Shown here one piece after another: positions 11,611 to 22,969 of a DNA stretch of 64,000 bases; within the stretch, counting starts at the first letter, position 1, and every line of letters starts with the position of its first letter. This DNA comes from Haematococcus lacustris. Lineage: Eukaryota > Chlorophyta > Chlorophyceae > Chlamydomonadales > Haematococcaceae. Location: assembly GCA_030144725.1 (NCBI GenBank), contig JASKMD010000030.1, positions 5,425,346 to 5,489,345 of the forward strand, in the 5' to 3' direction. A model generated the notes under the pieces. The model saw only the letters and a list, made by a program, of their open reading frames with translations. It ran no database searches and was not told the origin of the DNA. Both the position numbers and the translations under genes were made by a program.

Positions 11611-13445
11611 CTACACCGATGTCCCAAAGCCATAGCCAATGCCATAGGTGATGCCCATGGCCATGCAACCACCAATCAGCACTCGCAGGGTTCCCACCAG
11701 CACCCGGGCACCTCCTAGAGCTGCTCCTGCGTAGCCAAAGGCAGCTAGGCCGGCAGCAGAGGCTAGCACTACTGACATGATCCGCCACCTGCAGTTGACA
11801 GCGAAATCACAGCAAGATGGGACTGCGATAAGCAAGCATTGCCTGGAATTCCCAACATGCTTGCTTGGAAGTCATGCAAGGATTGGAGCCTACTCGAGTT
11901 CACTCACTGTGCGTCCTGGATAAACGCTCCAGACAGCAGCGGCATCGCTGCTCCCAAAGTGAAGGCCACGCAGCTCACCACTGACGCCTAAATTGAAAAG
12001 TAGAAAGCAGACAGCATCTCTGTTGCTCTCTTCACATCAAGCACCTGCTGACATGAGGTTGCTGCCGACACCCTATGCTCATCCACACACAGCTGACCTG
12101 CATGGGATTGGCCATGGCGTCCATGTCAATGCCCAGCTCATCGCGTGCATGTGCCTTGATCACGTCCACTGCAGTTAGTTCCAATGCCACTTGGCGAGCT
12201 AACTCCCGTGACAAGCCCCTGCAAATTGCGAGTACACCTAAAGGCCGCCATGCCTGCGTGTGATGGTGCAGATGATCTCGACATGCAGCAGCCTCAGGTG
12301 CACACATGAGGTAATCACAAGTGGGTGAATGGGGCACGAAAGGAAGAGTGCTAAGCTGAAAAGTCCGCATGCTTTCACAGCCCACAGCGTTGGTGACTAG
12401 CAGGACTAAACAGTGGCAATACTGTGTAGCACTGGCAGAGCTGAGAAGAGCCAGAGCTGAGGCAGGACAAAGGACCACGCCCAGATCCTTCATCCATACC
12501 ACTGACATGATGGGTCAGCACCACCACAACAGCTTGGAGATACAGTGTCTCAACCACACCTGTTGACGTAGATCTCACACAACTCTTCCAGTTCGTGCTC
12601 CCGGGCTGCAGGGCCCTTGGCCTGCTGCTCACGCTCCTTTTGAATATCTGCCTCTTCACTGTCACGCTGGCTTGCCACGGAGATGTACTCACCAAGAGCC
12701 ACTGAGGACAGCAGCCAGACATAAAAACAACTTGGCAACAAACAGCACAGCAATTGCACAAGGAGTGTGCTAATTGATGCTGTCACATGCAAGCTTTGCA
12801 TGCAGGGCCTCACTCGATGTAGCTCCAGCAATCCACCCAGCAATGCCTGCCAGTCTCCTGCAAACCAATTATGGTCAAACAGGGTGACTTGCTCATTGCT
12901 ACATTGCTTGCAAGCATGTCAGCATCAGTACTTGACACAGGGAGCCAGCCACAACAAGATCGATCAATGGAGAACAGCAAAACCCCTTCACGCTGTACAC
13001 TGCCAGTGCTGCTTACATCGTATGCAGGTCATCAGAACCGCCACCAACACCAAGCATGATGGACGCCACTGAAACCCTGCAGCAATGGAAACCACGGGGG
13101 TCGGCTGTTTAAGCTCAGTGCTACTAACACCTTCCAACCAGACCTGGCTCGTGAACTAAAACCCTAGAAAGAAACCATCGCAGAAGGCACTCACAATCCA
13201 TCATTAGCACCCAGCACAAAAGCCCTGAGCCAGGGAGCCCTCTGGCTGTAATGGATATGCTCGTCTATCGAGCCCCCGTCAGTCTGTGTCGTCGCCTCCT
13301 GTGCAGGGAAGCAAGGTTGAGTGAGTGCCGCCGAGCTGGCGAGGAGCCGGCCGTGGCAGCTGCTCACCACGTCGCCATCTGGCGCAGGATGGAACAGTTT
13401 CGGCACGCAGAAACCTGGCTGAGCTGGCTGTGCAGATGCTGACAT
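11611..13445 (-). CDS. Vacuolar iron transporter, VIT1/CCC1 family
   Basis: Moves Fe2+ (or Mn2+) into vacuoles or acidocalcisomes. Exons: 13445-13195, 13076-13017, 12857-12814, 12701-12560, 12218-12098, 11987-11908, 11788-11611 (stop TAG). All phases agree and give 291 aa. Family landmarks in order: HIHYSQRAPWLRAFVLGAND in the first membrane helix, VASIMLGVGGG, SMALGEYISVASQRDSEEAD, the cytosolic metal-binding helices (ELARQVALELT, then HARDELGID and NP), and two C-terminal membrane segments ending GITYGIGYGFGTSV. A 69-bp in-frame stretch (13357-13289) has a GTGAGC donor and a pyrimidine-rich CACAG acceptor; if it is an intron the product is 268 aa, nearer the usual length. I chose the ATG at 13445 as the first in the open frame. 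Complete gene. Confidence 0.95.
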
Positions 13446-13781
13446 GATGTGTGTTGCAGTCGGTGTGTAGCAACTGTCGGTGCTGCATATTCTTGCGTGG
13501 CTGGAGGCATCCGTGACGAGTGATGCATCGCACCGGGTCTACGAGCAGCGGTCGATGAACCTGTCCCTGTTCGCTCATGACTACACCGCAGCCTTGTTGC
13601 AATGGCTGTCTTAGGTGCAGGTGAGCCCCTGGCACGCAGCCGGCAGGCTTAAACTCGCAGCGCACTTGGAAATGTGCAAGGCAAGGACGCCACCGGGGCT
13701 TTTGCGTGTGTCTGGCACGCGCCCCTGCACTTTTTGATTTTAAGTCGAGCCAGCTCCTCTCCCTTCCCTCCCCGCGGACAG
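13446..13781. promoter_or_regulatory. Upstream region of the iron transporter gene
   Basis: No coding signal. It should contain the promoter for the minus-strand VIT gene starting at 13445. I see no convincing TATA box or named operator. Confidence 0.35.
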
Positions 13782-14180
13782 TTCCATGACGGTGTTGATG
13801 GAGATGAGTATGACGACGATGGTGATGACGACGATGATGATGACGACGATGATGATGACGATGATGATGATGATGAGTGGCGGGCCTTTGAGCAGATTGC
13901 TAGTGCTGAGCAGCAGCATTATGGAGCACATTGGAAGGTAAGGATATTGAGGCAGTGCAGTTGGCCTGTCGAAGGCGGTGCGGGAGGCCTGACCCTGACC
14001 CTGACCCTGACCCTGACCCTGACCCTGACCCTGACCCTGAGGTCTGTCAAAGGAGGCAGCTGCAAGGACAGGGAAGCCCTGCCCCCCATTGGCAAGGAGT
14101 ACCGGCAGGGCTACAAGCTAGTCAATGACCGGCTTGCAAAGGTCAGGCAGAGGCTCAGCCGGGGTCCCAGGAATGGTGGG
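13782..14180 (+). pseudogene. Fragment with poly-Asp run and the ALPPIGKEY segment of the dispersed ORF family
   Basis: Open reading includes about 20 consecutive Asp codons (GAT/GAC, 13806-13875), then DEWRAFEQIASAEQQHYG. After a CCCTGA array comes DREALPPIGKEYRQGYK (about 14060-14115), matching fragments near 5300 and 41680. The three pieces do not share one clean frame and no start or stop makes sense, so I read it as a decayed 3' part of that family. Confidence 0.4.
13989..14040 (+). repeat. (CCCTGA)n hexamer array
   Basis: About 8.5 perfect CCCTGA units. A similar array lies inverted at 14811-14874 (TCAGGG orientation) and a shorter one at 56304-56346. It is telomere-like only in appearance. 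Confidence 0.9.
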
Positions 14181-14448
14181 AGGCAGGTGGCTTGCCATAT
14201 AAAAATCCGCGCTGAAATGGGCATTAGGGCACGCTGATGAGCTCGAAGGGGTCAATGGGATTAAGAATACACCCAACCCGATTCATCCGATCCGATCCCA
14301 TACGACCCATACAGCCCATCCCTTCCCATCAACACTTCTACATTCAAGGTAGTTACAACAGTGTCCAACTGTCCTTCAGCCCGCCGTGGGCGCAACCAGC
14401 GAACACATCAGGGCGTGGCATCTGCGAAAAGCTGGTGTAGAGAGAAGT

Positions 14449-17400
14449 TTAGAGCTTGAGCTCCTTCAACTTCCCTTCTGTGCTTGATGCCGTTGCCTCG
14501 CTCGCCTCATCACCAACGATTGCTGCCACTGGAGCTGGCGCAGTCGCCTCAGCTGGCACCGATGCTGCTGCTGGTGCTTGTGCCGCTACCTCTGTAGCTG
14601 CTGGTGCCAATGCAGTGACCTCTACCCCTGCTGCAACAGCCTTGCTTGCTCGAGATGCAGCCAGCCATGCCTGGTGCTTGGCCTGCCGCTCCTCCTTAGC
14701 GCGCTGCCTGCAGCTCGTCCAAGAGCAGCGGCACACAGGAGTGCGCTAAAGCCTCGCACCACAGCAATCCATCTGTCAAAGCCAACGCCATAGTCAGGGC
14801 CAAGGCTACAGTCAGGGTCAAGGTCAGGGTCAAGGTCAGGGTCAGGGTCAGGGTCAGGGCCAAGGGCAGGGTCAAGATCGGGTGAATTGGCCCTAACACA
14901 GCAGGTGATGGACTTGTCGACAAGCCACCAGGGCTGCAGGCTGCCAGGGCTGCATCAGGGCTGCAGGCTGGTCTCTGCATACCACCCTGCCACCCCTCCC
15001 CTACCTCTGCAGCTGCTGCTCGGCCATCCTCTGCTCATGGGCTGCCTTGGTTACAGCAAGCTGGGCCTGGCGAGCCGCCGCCGCCGCCTCCAGCAGCGCC
15101 TCCTTACCCAGGCCTAATCCCTCTGCAGGCAGCAGACACTCAGCCATTGCCACCCCCTGCGGCACAGCATGCTGCATGGAGCAGCCAAAAGGAACAGGCT
15201 CTGCTTCCAAGTCAGTGCTGGGTGACTCAGTGAATCACTCCATGAAAATCATTCGTGACAACCTAAGTTGCTTGGAGAAGTCGCAGGCTTATCAAAGCAT
15301 AGCACGTCGTGACATAGTGACTCCGAAGAAGTGGAAGAACACCGCCTAGCAAAAGCCGCGCCCGACAAAAGGCCCGCGAATGCGGGAAAGCTCTGCCAAG
15401 CAAAATCAGGGCCGACAAAATGCGGTTGACGTGCCAGGAGACAACGTAATGATGAACATGATGCTACATAATGCAGCAGCAGGCCTGCGATGCCATCCAT
15501 GCCAGCCACCCCACCCCCACCCCACCTCACACACCTCTCACACCCACCTTGTGTGACCAGGTAGGCGGTGGCTCCGGCACTGGCCTTGGTGGCGAGCAGC
15601 TTGCCACCGGCCGCCTCCACCCTCTGCTGCACCTGCTGAAGCTCCTGCTCCCCCTGGCCTGCGCCCTCCCGCACCATTGCCACCAGGGCATGTGCGGGCA
15701 GCAGCTGTGCCAGCTCTGCCATAGGATCCAGGCCGGTTGAGGTAGAGTCCCCCTCTGGCCCCCCTGCTTGCGAGGCGGGCCCCTCCTCCACCCAGGGAGT
15801 GTTGCAGCTGCAGGCCTGCCACAGCTTTGACAGCTCGACTGCGGACCAGTCCCAGGCCCCCACTGAAGCCAGCTGCACTCCCTCTACCCCCTTCCTGGCA
15901 TCCATGCCTGACGCCTGCTTCTCTGCCTTCCGTGCCGCCGCCTCTGCCAGCGCTAGCTGATGCGCTTCCTTGCGGGCCTGCTTTGCCGCCACTCTCCTGG
16001 CGTACTCTGCCTTACCCTCCGCCAAGGCTGCAGCCCGCGCCTCTGCGGCTGCCTTGTCTTCATCGCTCATAGGCTTACGCTGGCGGGGGCGGCGGGGAGG
16101 GGCGCCTTCAGGCCCATCACCAGCATTGCCGGAACTTGCACGGCGGCGGGCGGCGGCAGCGGCACGTCTGGCCTCCGCTGCCTTTGCTTCAGCAGGCACC
16201 AGTGCCAACAGCTCCTCAATGGAGCCAGGGCCTGAGGGTATAGACAAGGCAGGGGAAGGCAGTCATGCAGCTGCGCAAGCCAGCCAGGGCAGCAGGACGT
16301 GGGTGCTGCTGCCATGTGACAGTCTGGTAGCAACGTGATATTGCACCATGGGGTCAACAAAGTGTACAGCACTCGTGGTGTCGCCCACAAAGATTGTGGT
16401 GAATGACGGGGTAGGGCTTCCAAGCACAGCCCTTGTATCGTAGTGGTGTGTGAGATGTAGGTACGAACCTGGACAGCCGCTGCAGAGCAGCCTAGCAGCC
16501 TAGCAGCAGTGGCTTGTGAACACCCCCAGTGACACTACACAGGCTCAGGGGCTGGACCCTGCCTGGCGCCCTGACCCCTGCCTGATCTTTGTCTTAAGAC
16601 AGACAGGCGCTCCGCCTCAATCTCAACACAGCAGCGGTCTGCACTGGCCTGGCGCACCATTTCCCTGTACTGGCTGATGTGACCTTTCCCTGCACCTACC
16701 TAATGTGTCGGTTCTCTGTACTGGCCTGTTTGCCGTGTGGTGTGGAGCTGGGACTAGGCTCACACCCACAGCATCAGTGCGCAACCTGGGTCCTAGAGTG
16801 GCCACACTGCCACTGTGGCTGGCAGGCTCACTGGCTCTCAGGCTGAGGGAAGTGAGCAGAGCACAGCGTGGCGGGCTGGCAGGCTGGCTGGCTGGCAGGC
16901 TGATGGAAGTGGCAGCAAAACAGGTGGCAGGCTGGCAGGTCTCCTAGAAAGGCAGGCTGGCAGGCAGAGGGCCCTCCCACCCTGCACAGGGCACTGCAGC
17001 CTGCACTCACGCTGGGTGAGGAGGTACACGGCGCCGCGCTGCCCGGTGGCCATGGACAGCAGCCGGGCGCTGACTGTGGCTGCCAGCTGCCCGCCGGCTT
17101 CCAACAGAGCGTCTGGGCTGCCCACTAGCTCGTACTCGAAGCGCACTGGCACAAAAGCTTGGGTCGCCACTATCCTAGACAGCTCCCTAGCAAGGCAGTG
17201 GGCAGCATGCAGCAGGCGGGGTGAGGTGGGCATGTCCAGCTGGCTGGCACCAGTGCCACTTCCTTGCTTTTCTGCTGGCAGCTGATGCTCCCGCCTGATG
17301 CTCCCGCCTGATGCTATGTGATATCTGCTGATGGGCTGAGCAGCACCAGTCAAGTCTGGCTGATCCACACCGCATTGCAAGTGCCCAATGTGCTTGCACT

Positions 17401-17675
17401 CACACGAGGGCTTCCATGCGCTCCCCTTTCATTATGTCGTTGCTCAGCGTGAACATCTTGCTGGCCGCTGTCCAGAGCTGCTTCTGTTGCTCCAGTGTGA
17501 GATCTGAACCGAGTGCTGCGCAGTAGGTTGCTGGGATACGTGGCTTGCGCTCTTTGCCCTTTGCAGTTTCAAGGGATGGGGGAGCTCCCTCAGAAGCCAC
17601 TGGGGTTGGTGCAGGGACTGGCGCTGCTGGCGCTACTGGTGCAGGTGCTGGTGTCACAGCGTCCAGTGTGACAGC
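14449..17675 (-). CDS. Alanine-rich protein of unknown function, multi-exon (5' exon not resolved)
   Basis: Exons: 17675-17406, 17281-17011, 16231-15548, 15122-15005, 14707-14449 (stop TAA). All four junctions keep frame and give 533 residues; the first exon upstream of the AG at 17677-17676 is not found. I do not recognise the protein. Exon 1 reads PATYCAALGSDLTLEQQKQL; exon 2 contains LLHAAHCLARELSRIV and ends LEAGGQLAATVSARLL plus AVYLLTQ. Exon 3 has a charged coiled-coil block (about 16190-15900), a possible SANT-like bit (WDWSAVELSKLWQAC) and ends AAGGKLLATKASAGATAYLV plus TQ, so the exon 2 and 3 ends look like duplicates. The last exons are Ala/Gln/Lys coiled coil and a PAxxxA tail. An intron holds an inverted TCAGGG array. 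Confidence 0.65.
14811..14874 (+). repeat. (GTCAGG/GTCAAG)n hexamer array
   Basis: About ten units of GTCAGG, some with A for G, in the intron between exons 15122-15005 and 14707-14449. It is inverted relative to the CCCTGA array at 13989-14040, so the two could pair as a hairpin about 0.8 kb apart. Confidence 0.8.
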
Positions 17676-18750
17676 CTAGGAAAACACGTGGGGAGCACAG
17701 AGACAAGGGGCTTGCAAAGGTCAAGCCATCCTTCTCAAGGCCGCACACCTGGATCGCACCTCATCTGTCGCAGCCAAGAGACGAAATTTTGCGCCAGGTG
17801 CGCGCCTTGCAACGGTGTGGCGCGGAAAGGCTGAGGCGCCAAATGCGCAACTACGAAGGTGCAAGGATATATGCTGATATGAAGGGCCCATCATTGACAG
17901 CCTGTGCAGTCTGTGCAGCCAATGTCAACGTCGGAAACTAATGATATGAATAGGGATGAGGTCCAGCATGTCACACAAACCGATCCATCGCTGTTTTCCA
18001 CAGGAGAATGCTCCAGCTGGCCCCCCGTTTCCAATTGTCGGAGGACGGAGGACGGAGCATGGAGGGAGGAGCACATGGAGGTCGGAGCGGCGGAGCCCGA
18101 GCCACATGGGCTCCATGCTGGCTCCGACGGGGCGCGTTTCCAATTGGGAGAGACATCGGAGAGACATGGGGCTCTCCATTGGCTCCGATAGCGCCCATTG
18201 GCTCCTATAGGTGACTTCTTCGGAGCCCCTAGAGGAGCCAGGAGCGGAGCCAGGAGTGTGAACGACCCAAGTGACCCTGAGACCGAGTTGAGAGTGCGTG
18301 TGTCTCCTGATGCTCCCGTCAGTCCGGTTGCTCATTACATCTAGTCTCCGCCGTATCGGTCCTCCCTGTGTAGGTCCACTGGGCAACACCGCTGAGGATA
18401 TGGCACTCCTCCGCAGTTCTACCCGCATCAGCAACATTTGTGGAATAACCTCAGACTTGCTTTGCCTGCCTTGCTCTGCACTGCGGAGTCTGCAGACTTG
18501 CTTTGCCCGCGTTTGCGGAGAATGCTTAGCTAGTCCTGCTTGCGCGGAGTCTGCTGTGTAGAGACTCCTGCTGTTGTCGAAGCCTTGCTTAGCTTGTCCA
18601 CCCCAGCCAGCGGGAGCGGACTTGTTGTCCCTAAACCAGCCAAACTGCAGCCAGCCTTGCGTAGCCTGCGTAGCCTGCGTAGCCTGCGTAGCCTGCGTAG
18701 CCTGCTCCAAGCAGAGTTGCACCATAGCCTACACTAGCCTGCACCATAGC
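17676..18750. other. Intergenic with repeats
   Basis: Contains a block rich in GGAGCC/GGAGG words with CGTTTCCAATTG occurring twice in direct order (18027 and 18137); the reverse complement, CAATTGGAAACGGGG, recurs at 41249. A tandem array of GTAGCCTGC (five units) lies at 18663-18708. A long minus-strand ORF (18725-17925) runs through these repeats and is not believed. The unresolved first exon of the 14449-17675 gene may lie at the left end. Confidence 0.5.
18663..18708 (+). repeat. (GTAGCCTGC)n tandem repeat
   Basis: Five near-perfect copies of a 9-10-bp unit, GTAGCCTGC with a linking base. Noncoding. Confidence 0.85.
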
Positions 18751-19616
18751 TAGGGTGCGTCAATCTATATTAGATCTATATTAGACGACCTAATATAATA
18801 CGGGTCTAATACGCACCTAATATTAGACGGCAAGAGCAGGTTCCCACCGGGGTTCAAATCGCGGGGATCTCAGTAGGTTGTTCATTTGCGTCAAGATATG
18901 TGTTTCGCCTCTGAGGCTTGCTCAACCCCTAAACAACGGTTGTTGACATTGCACGTGCATCTGAAGGCCATGCTGGGCGATGGATGGGTGGGTAGCAGTG
19001 ATTATTTTCGTAGGTCAGGCCCAATGCTGATCAGTTGCGCTCTGCCGCAGCTGTCGTATTGTTACTATCGGGCTATGAGGTCCCAGAGGTCGCGGCGTAC
19101 GCTGATGTCCGCTGTGACAGACTTCATAAAGTTGTTAAGTAGTTAAAGTTGTCCTCATCCTCATGCCACTTGCCAACGAGTGCCGTATATAGTGTGCATC
19201 GCAGCGGATGCTGCATCTAAGTTTGAGTCATATTTTTTACGCTGGCGCCCTCATTGTTCACTGCACGCGGGCATCGCTTGCAGAATGCTTTGACGATGCC
19301 CTCCACGAACTCAAAGTCCCAAGTTGCGGTGAACTTGCGAGCCTAGACTTTCAGCATCACCAAGACGTGTCAGTATTCTTGCCATTGTACTTCTGTTATC
19401 TGATTTCGGCCATCGCCGCTTGGCAGCCAATGCAGCTGCCGGCTGGAAGTGACAATGTGACGCGCTTGCAGGGTCGCACGGCTAGGGTCGCACGGCTGCA
19501 CTCACAGCGCCCAGGATCAAACATCGCCATCTAATACGCATATTAGATCTAATACCGGCCGGATTAGATCTAATATAATCTAATACACAATATTAGGCGG
19601 GGGGAGCCGCGCCCTA
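18751..19616. mobile_element. Non-autonomous hAT element, 866 bp, TSD ACCATAGC
   Basis: Begins TAGGGTGCG and ends CGCGCCCTA, an imperfect inverted pair of the hAT type. The 8 bp ACCATAGC is present directly before (18743-18750) and after (19617-19624). Both subterminal regions are crowded with ATTAGA/TCTAAT words (18765-18830 and 19531-19600), typical transposase-binding clusters. The interior has two short ORFs (18886-19146, 19208-19534) that do not resemble hAT transposase. A GGGGTTCAAATC word near 18850 resembles a Pol III B box but no tRNA folds around it. Confidence 0.85.
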
Positions 19617-19624
19617 ACCATAGC

Positions 19625-20138
19625 CTATGCAGAGAGTATAGCCTGCAAGAGTCATATTACAACCTTGTTCAATTACAAGCCAACCTTAAACCCCAACACA
19701 GCCTGCCCTACGCAGAGCATCATCACTATCAACACAAGCAGCTACAAGCTGCCTCATCTCTGCCAACACAACCAGCCTGCTCAAGCCGAGTACACAGCTG
19801 CCAGCCAAGAAGCAAATACCAACACCCGTGCACTCCTGCCCTAAGCAAAGATGCATTGCATTTACATACGCACACCCAGCAGGTAATCACCACCGACATT
19901 AGCCTGTCCAACAGTACCTTGCAGTGCAGAGGTCCTGCTGTATCTGCAAAGCGGGGTCGAGCACAGCTGTGGCAGGGCAGCAGCAGCAGTAGTACCTGCG
20001 CTAAGCCGAAGCACACACGATGGCTGCTGCTCGACAATGCATTTAAGCAGCAGCGGCAGCAGCAGCGTCCCTAGCAGCGGCAGCAGCAGCGTGATGATCG
20101 GAAGGCGCTCAACGCGGCGGTCACGGTCGCCCAAAAGC
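19625..20138. other. Intergenic, no gene seen
   Basis: Low-complexity CAGC-rich DNA between the small hAT element and the outer nested element. No coding signal that I trust on either strand. Confidence 0.4.
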
Positions 20139-21389
20139 GTCAAAAACAGGGCTGTGACTATACGGGGTAAGTTACGGATATACGGGTGGTAACCCGTACG
20201 TATGTATATCCGTAAGTAATACGGGTCAAATCCGGATCAGTTAAGTCGCCCGGTCACACATGGCCGCAATTCAGCCACAAATGTGTCCCTAAAAACGTCG
20301 ACAACCGGCTTGTAAGGCCATCCCTGCGCAGTATGGCACTGTCCGCGGTAACAGCTGAGGAACAGCGCCCACGCCTGGTGGCGTGGTCAACCCAGGCCAG
20401 GCCAGGTGGGGCAGCTCACACCCATTACTCCGCCTCAGCGTAGCGCAACGCAGCAGCCCCCACGCACGCCTGCACCCTCCGCTACAGCTCTGCGGACAAG
20501 ACAGCTTTTGGGCCAGCAGCTGCTGCGGATGTTGAGGATGGACTGCGGTCTCAGCGGCCAACGCAGCTCGCGCAATAAGAAAGCTTTGTGCCCTCAGTTG
20601 CTAGTATACCCGCACATGCTGTTGCTTGCTGCTGTTGTTGCACCTCACCTGCTCAAGTGCTCAATGCACAGCTATGCGTTGCATTGCTTCACTCCTATGT
20701 GTGGCATCGTGATGGTTGTGGTGCTCGTCCACAGGTATGGCCACACAAAAGCATACTGCCCAGGCACAGGCAAGGGCATGTTGGCATCACAGCAGGAGCA
20801 TGCGGTAAGCACAGCTGGGCCACAAGGGGCAGGGGCAGGTATGAAGCGCAGCCGGGGCAGGTGCAGCAGGGGTAGGCAGGCAGCATTGCAGGAGTACGCA
20901 GGCAGAGCAGCGGGAACAGGCGCAGGCGCATCATGGGTGTGTGGGTAGTACAGGGGAAGAGGCAGGCGAGCAGTGCAGCAGGGGCATGCGGTAAGCGCAA
21001 CAGGGTTGCATGCAGCTTGGGTAGGCAGGCGGTGGGTGGGCAGCGGCAGCCAGGCAGGACAACAGTATACACTCAGAGCTGCAGTGGCAAACACAGCAGG
21101 AAGGATGTGTTCAACAGGGAAGGATGTGCTTGTGCCTACTGGTGCTTGTGCAGATGCCCGCCCAGGGCGCATGATGTGATGGTGGCAGCAGTGGGGGAGG
21201 CAGTGCTGGCAGCAGCAACAGCAATGGTGGTAGCATTGGCGGCAGCACAACTGGAGTAGACAGTCATAACAAAGATGGCAAGCACAGAATGGCCAGGCAG
21301 GTAGTGGGGGACAGGGGCAAGCGGACAGCACACCAGAGGTAGGCAACCAGGACAGGCGTTGACAGCGGCAGTGGCGGCAACAGTGGCAT

Positions 21390-22140
21390 CAGTTGCGTTG
21401 CCCCTCCCCTCCCTGCCTAGCCCTGCCCCACCCCCTCCTAGCCCTGCCCTACCCCCTCCCAGCCTTGAGTTGCCCCTCCCCTCCCAGCCCTGCCCTGCCC
21501 CACCCCCTCCCAGCCCTGCCCCACCCAATCCCAGCCCTACCCCACCCCATCCCAGCCCTGCCCCACCCCATCACAGCCTTGCGTTGCCCCTCCCCTCCCT
21601 GCCCAGCCCTGCCCCACCCCCTCCCAGCCCTGCCCCACCCTTTCCCAGCGCTGCCCCACCCCATCCCAGCCCTGCCCCACCCTATCCCAGCCTTGCGTTG
21701 CCCCTCCCTGCCCTGCCCTGCCCAGCCCTGCCCTGCCCAGCCCTGCCCAGCCCTGCCCAGCCCTGCCCAGCCCTGCCCAGCCCTGCCCTGCCTTGCCCTG
21801 CCCAGCCCTGCCCAGCCCTGCCCTAATTTGCCCTGCCCAGCCCTGCCCTGCCTGTGGGTGTGTAGCAGTGCAGGTAGCAGCAGGCTGCAGTGCATGAGCA
21901 GCAGTGCAAGGACAGCAGCAGCAGTGGATGGGCAGCAGGCTGTAGGTGTGTGGCAGTGCAGGCTGCAGGTAGCAGCAGGCTGCAGGTGTGCTGCAGTGCA
22001 TGAGCAGCAGCAGCAGCAGCAGCAGGTTGTAGGTGTGTTGCGGTGCATGACCAGCAGCAACAGCAGCAGGCTGTAGTGCATGAGCAGTGCATGGACAGCA
22101 GCAACAGGCTGTAGGTGTGTGGCAGTGCAGGAAGAATGTT
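21390..22140 (+). repeat. Left arm of a large low-complexity inverted repeat inside element A
   Basis: A CCCTGCCC/CCCAGCCCTG array (21395-21860) is followed by units such as GTAGGTGTGTGGCAGTGCAG and GCAGTGCATGAGCAGCAG (21861-22140). The same words occur in reverse complement and mirrored order at 22970-23520. All long ORFs here (PALP, GRAGQ types) are frame-cycling artefacts of 5-bp repeats. Confidence 0.75.
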
Positions 22141-22307
22141 GCATGGTACAAATGCTGTCCTGAGATACCGTTCAGTTCCATGGCACACAACGTGATTTGT
22201 AAGCTGTAAATGGTCAAGATGTAATGAAGAAAACGGTGGTGGTCATTAGCCATGTATCCTCTGTTGTCCATGTATCTTCATCAGCAACATTGCGCACAAA
22301 TGATACC

Positions 22308-22672
22308 TACGCCCCTTGTATGGACAACACCACCACGCGTTGATGCGCTAATGCTGCAAGCGTGGTAGCCACCTGCTACATACCCCCTTCGCATGTATGC
22401 ATCACGGCCATGCTTAGCAAGTGCAGGCCTGGAAGTGATCCACACCCAATGTGTCACAGCTAGCTGGACTACGGATGGTACCTATAGTGGAGGCTCACCA
22501 CATCCAGCCACATGCTAGTTTGTGGTGCGCCACATGTCCTTGTATGGACAACACCACCACGCGTTGATGCGCTAATGCTGCAAGCGTGGTAGCCACCTGC
22601 TACATACCCCCTTCGCATGTATGCATCACGGCCATGCTTAGCAAGTGCAGGCCTGGAAGTGATCCACGCCCA
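22308..22672 (+). repeat. Direct duplication of about 135 bp
   Basis: 22310-22445 and 22540-22672 are nearly identical (both contain TTGTATGGACAACACCACCA and GCAGGCCTGGAAGTGATCCA). They lie between the inverted arms of element A. The frame at 22586-22960 (for example WYYIDAATGTVKDARSIVDL) is open but I do not recognise a family. Confidence 0.75.
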
Positions 22673-22969
22673 ATCCAACCATATGCCACCACATGGTATT
22701 ACATCGACGCTGCAACTGGCACGGTCAAGGACGCCAGGTCTATTGTAGACCTTGATATTCGAGTTGCAATTGCCCATCACCGGGGGATTCGTCTTACACA
22801 ACCAATGTGGTGTCCATACGCGGCTACACAAGCAATGAAATGGTTAAACAAATGCAAACTGCATGCCTTTATTTGCATGGAGCTACCAAGACCACCGCAG
22901 ACCATGCTAGATCTATTCCTTGAAATGAGCTTGCATGCAACCAGACACACACCACACACGTTGTTGTCC

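Noticed and set aside
13989..14040. CCCTGA array as an interstitial telomere
   Set aside because: Volvocalean telomeres are TTTTAGGG-like and plant-type TTTAGGG; CCCTGA is neither, and similar arrays occur in introns.
17925..18725. 266-codon minus-strand ORF
   Set aside because: Runs through GGAGCC-type and GTAGCCTGC repeats, no recognisable domain, and overlaps sequences repeated elsewhere noncodingly.
18840..18875. tRNA gene suggested by GGGGTTCAAATC
   Set aside because: No acceptor stem, anticodon arm or A box could be found around it; it lies inside a hAT element.
21359..22271. Several 150-240-codon ORFs in the CCCTGCC region
   Set aside because: Products are low-complexity repeats in every frame and strand; no family, start or codon evidence.
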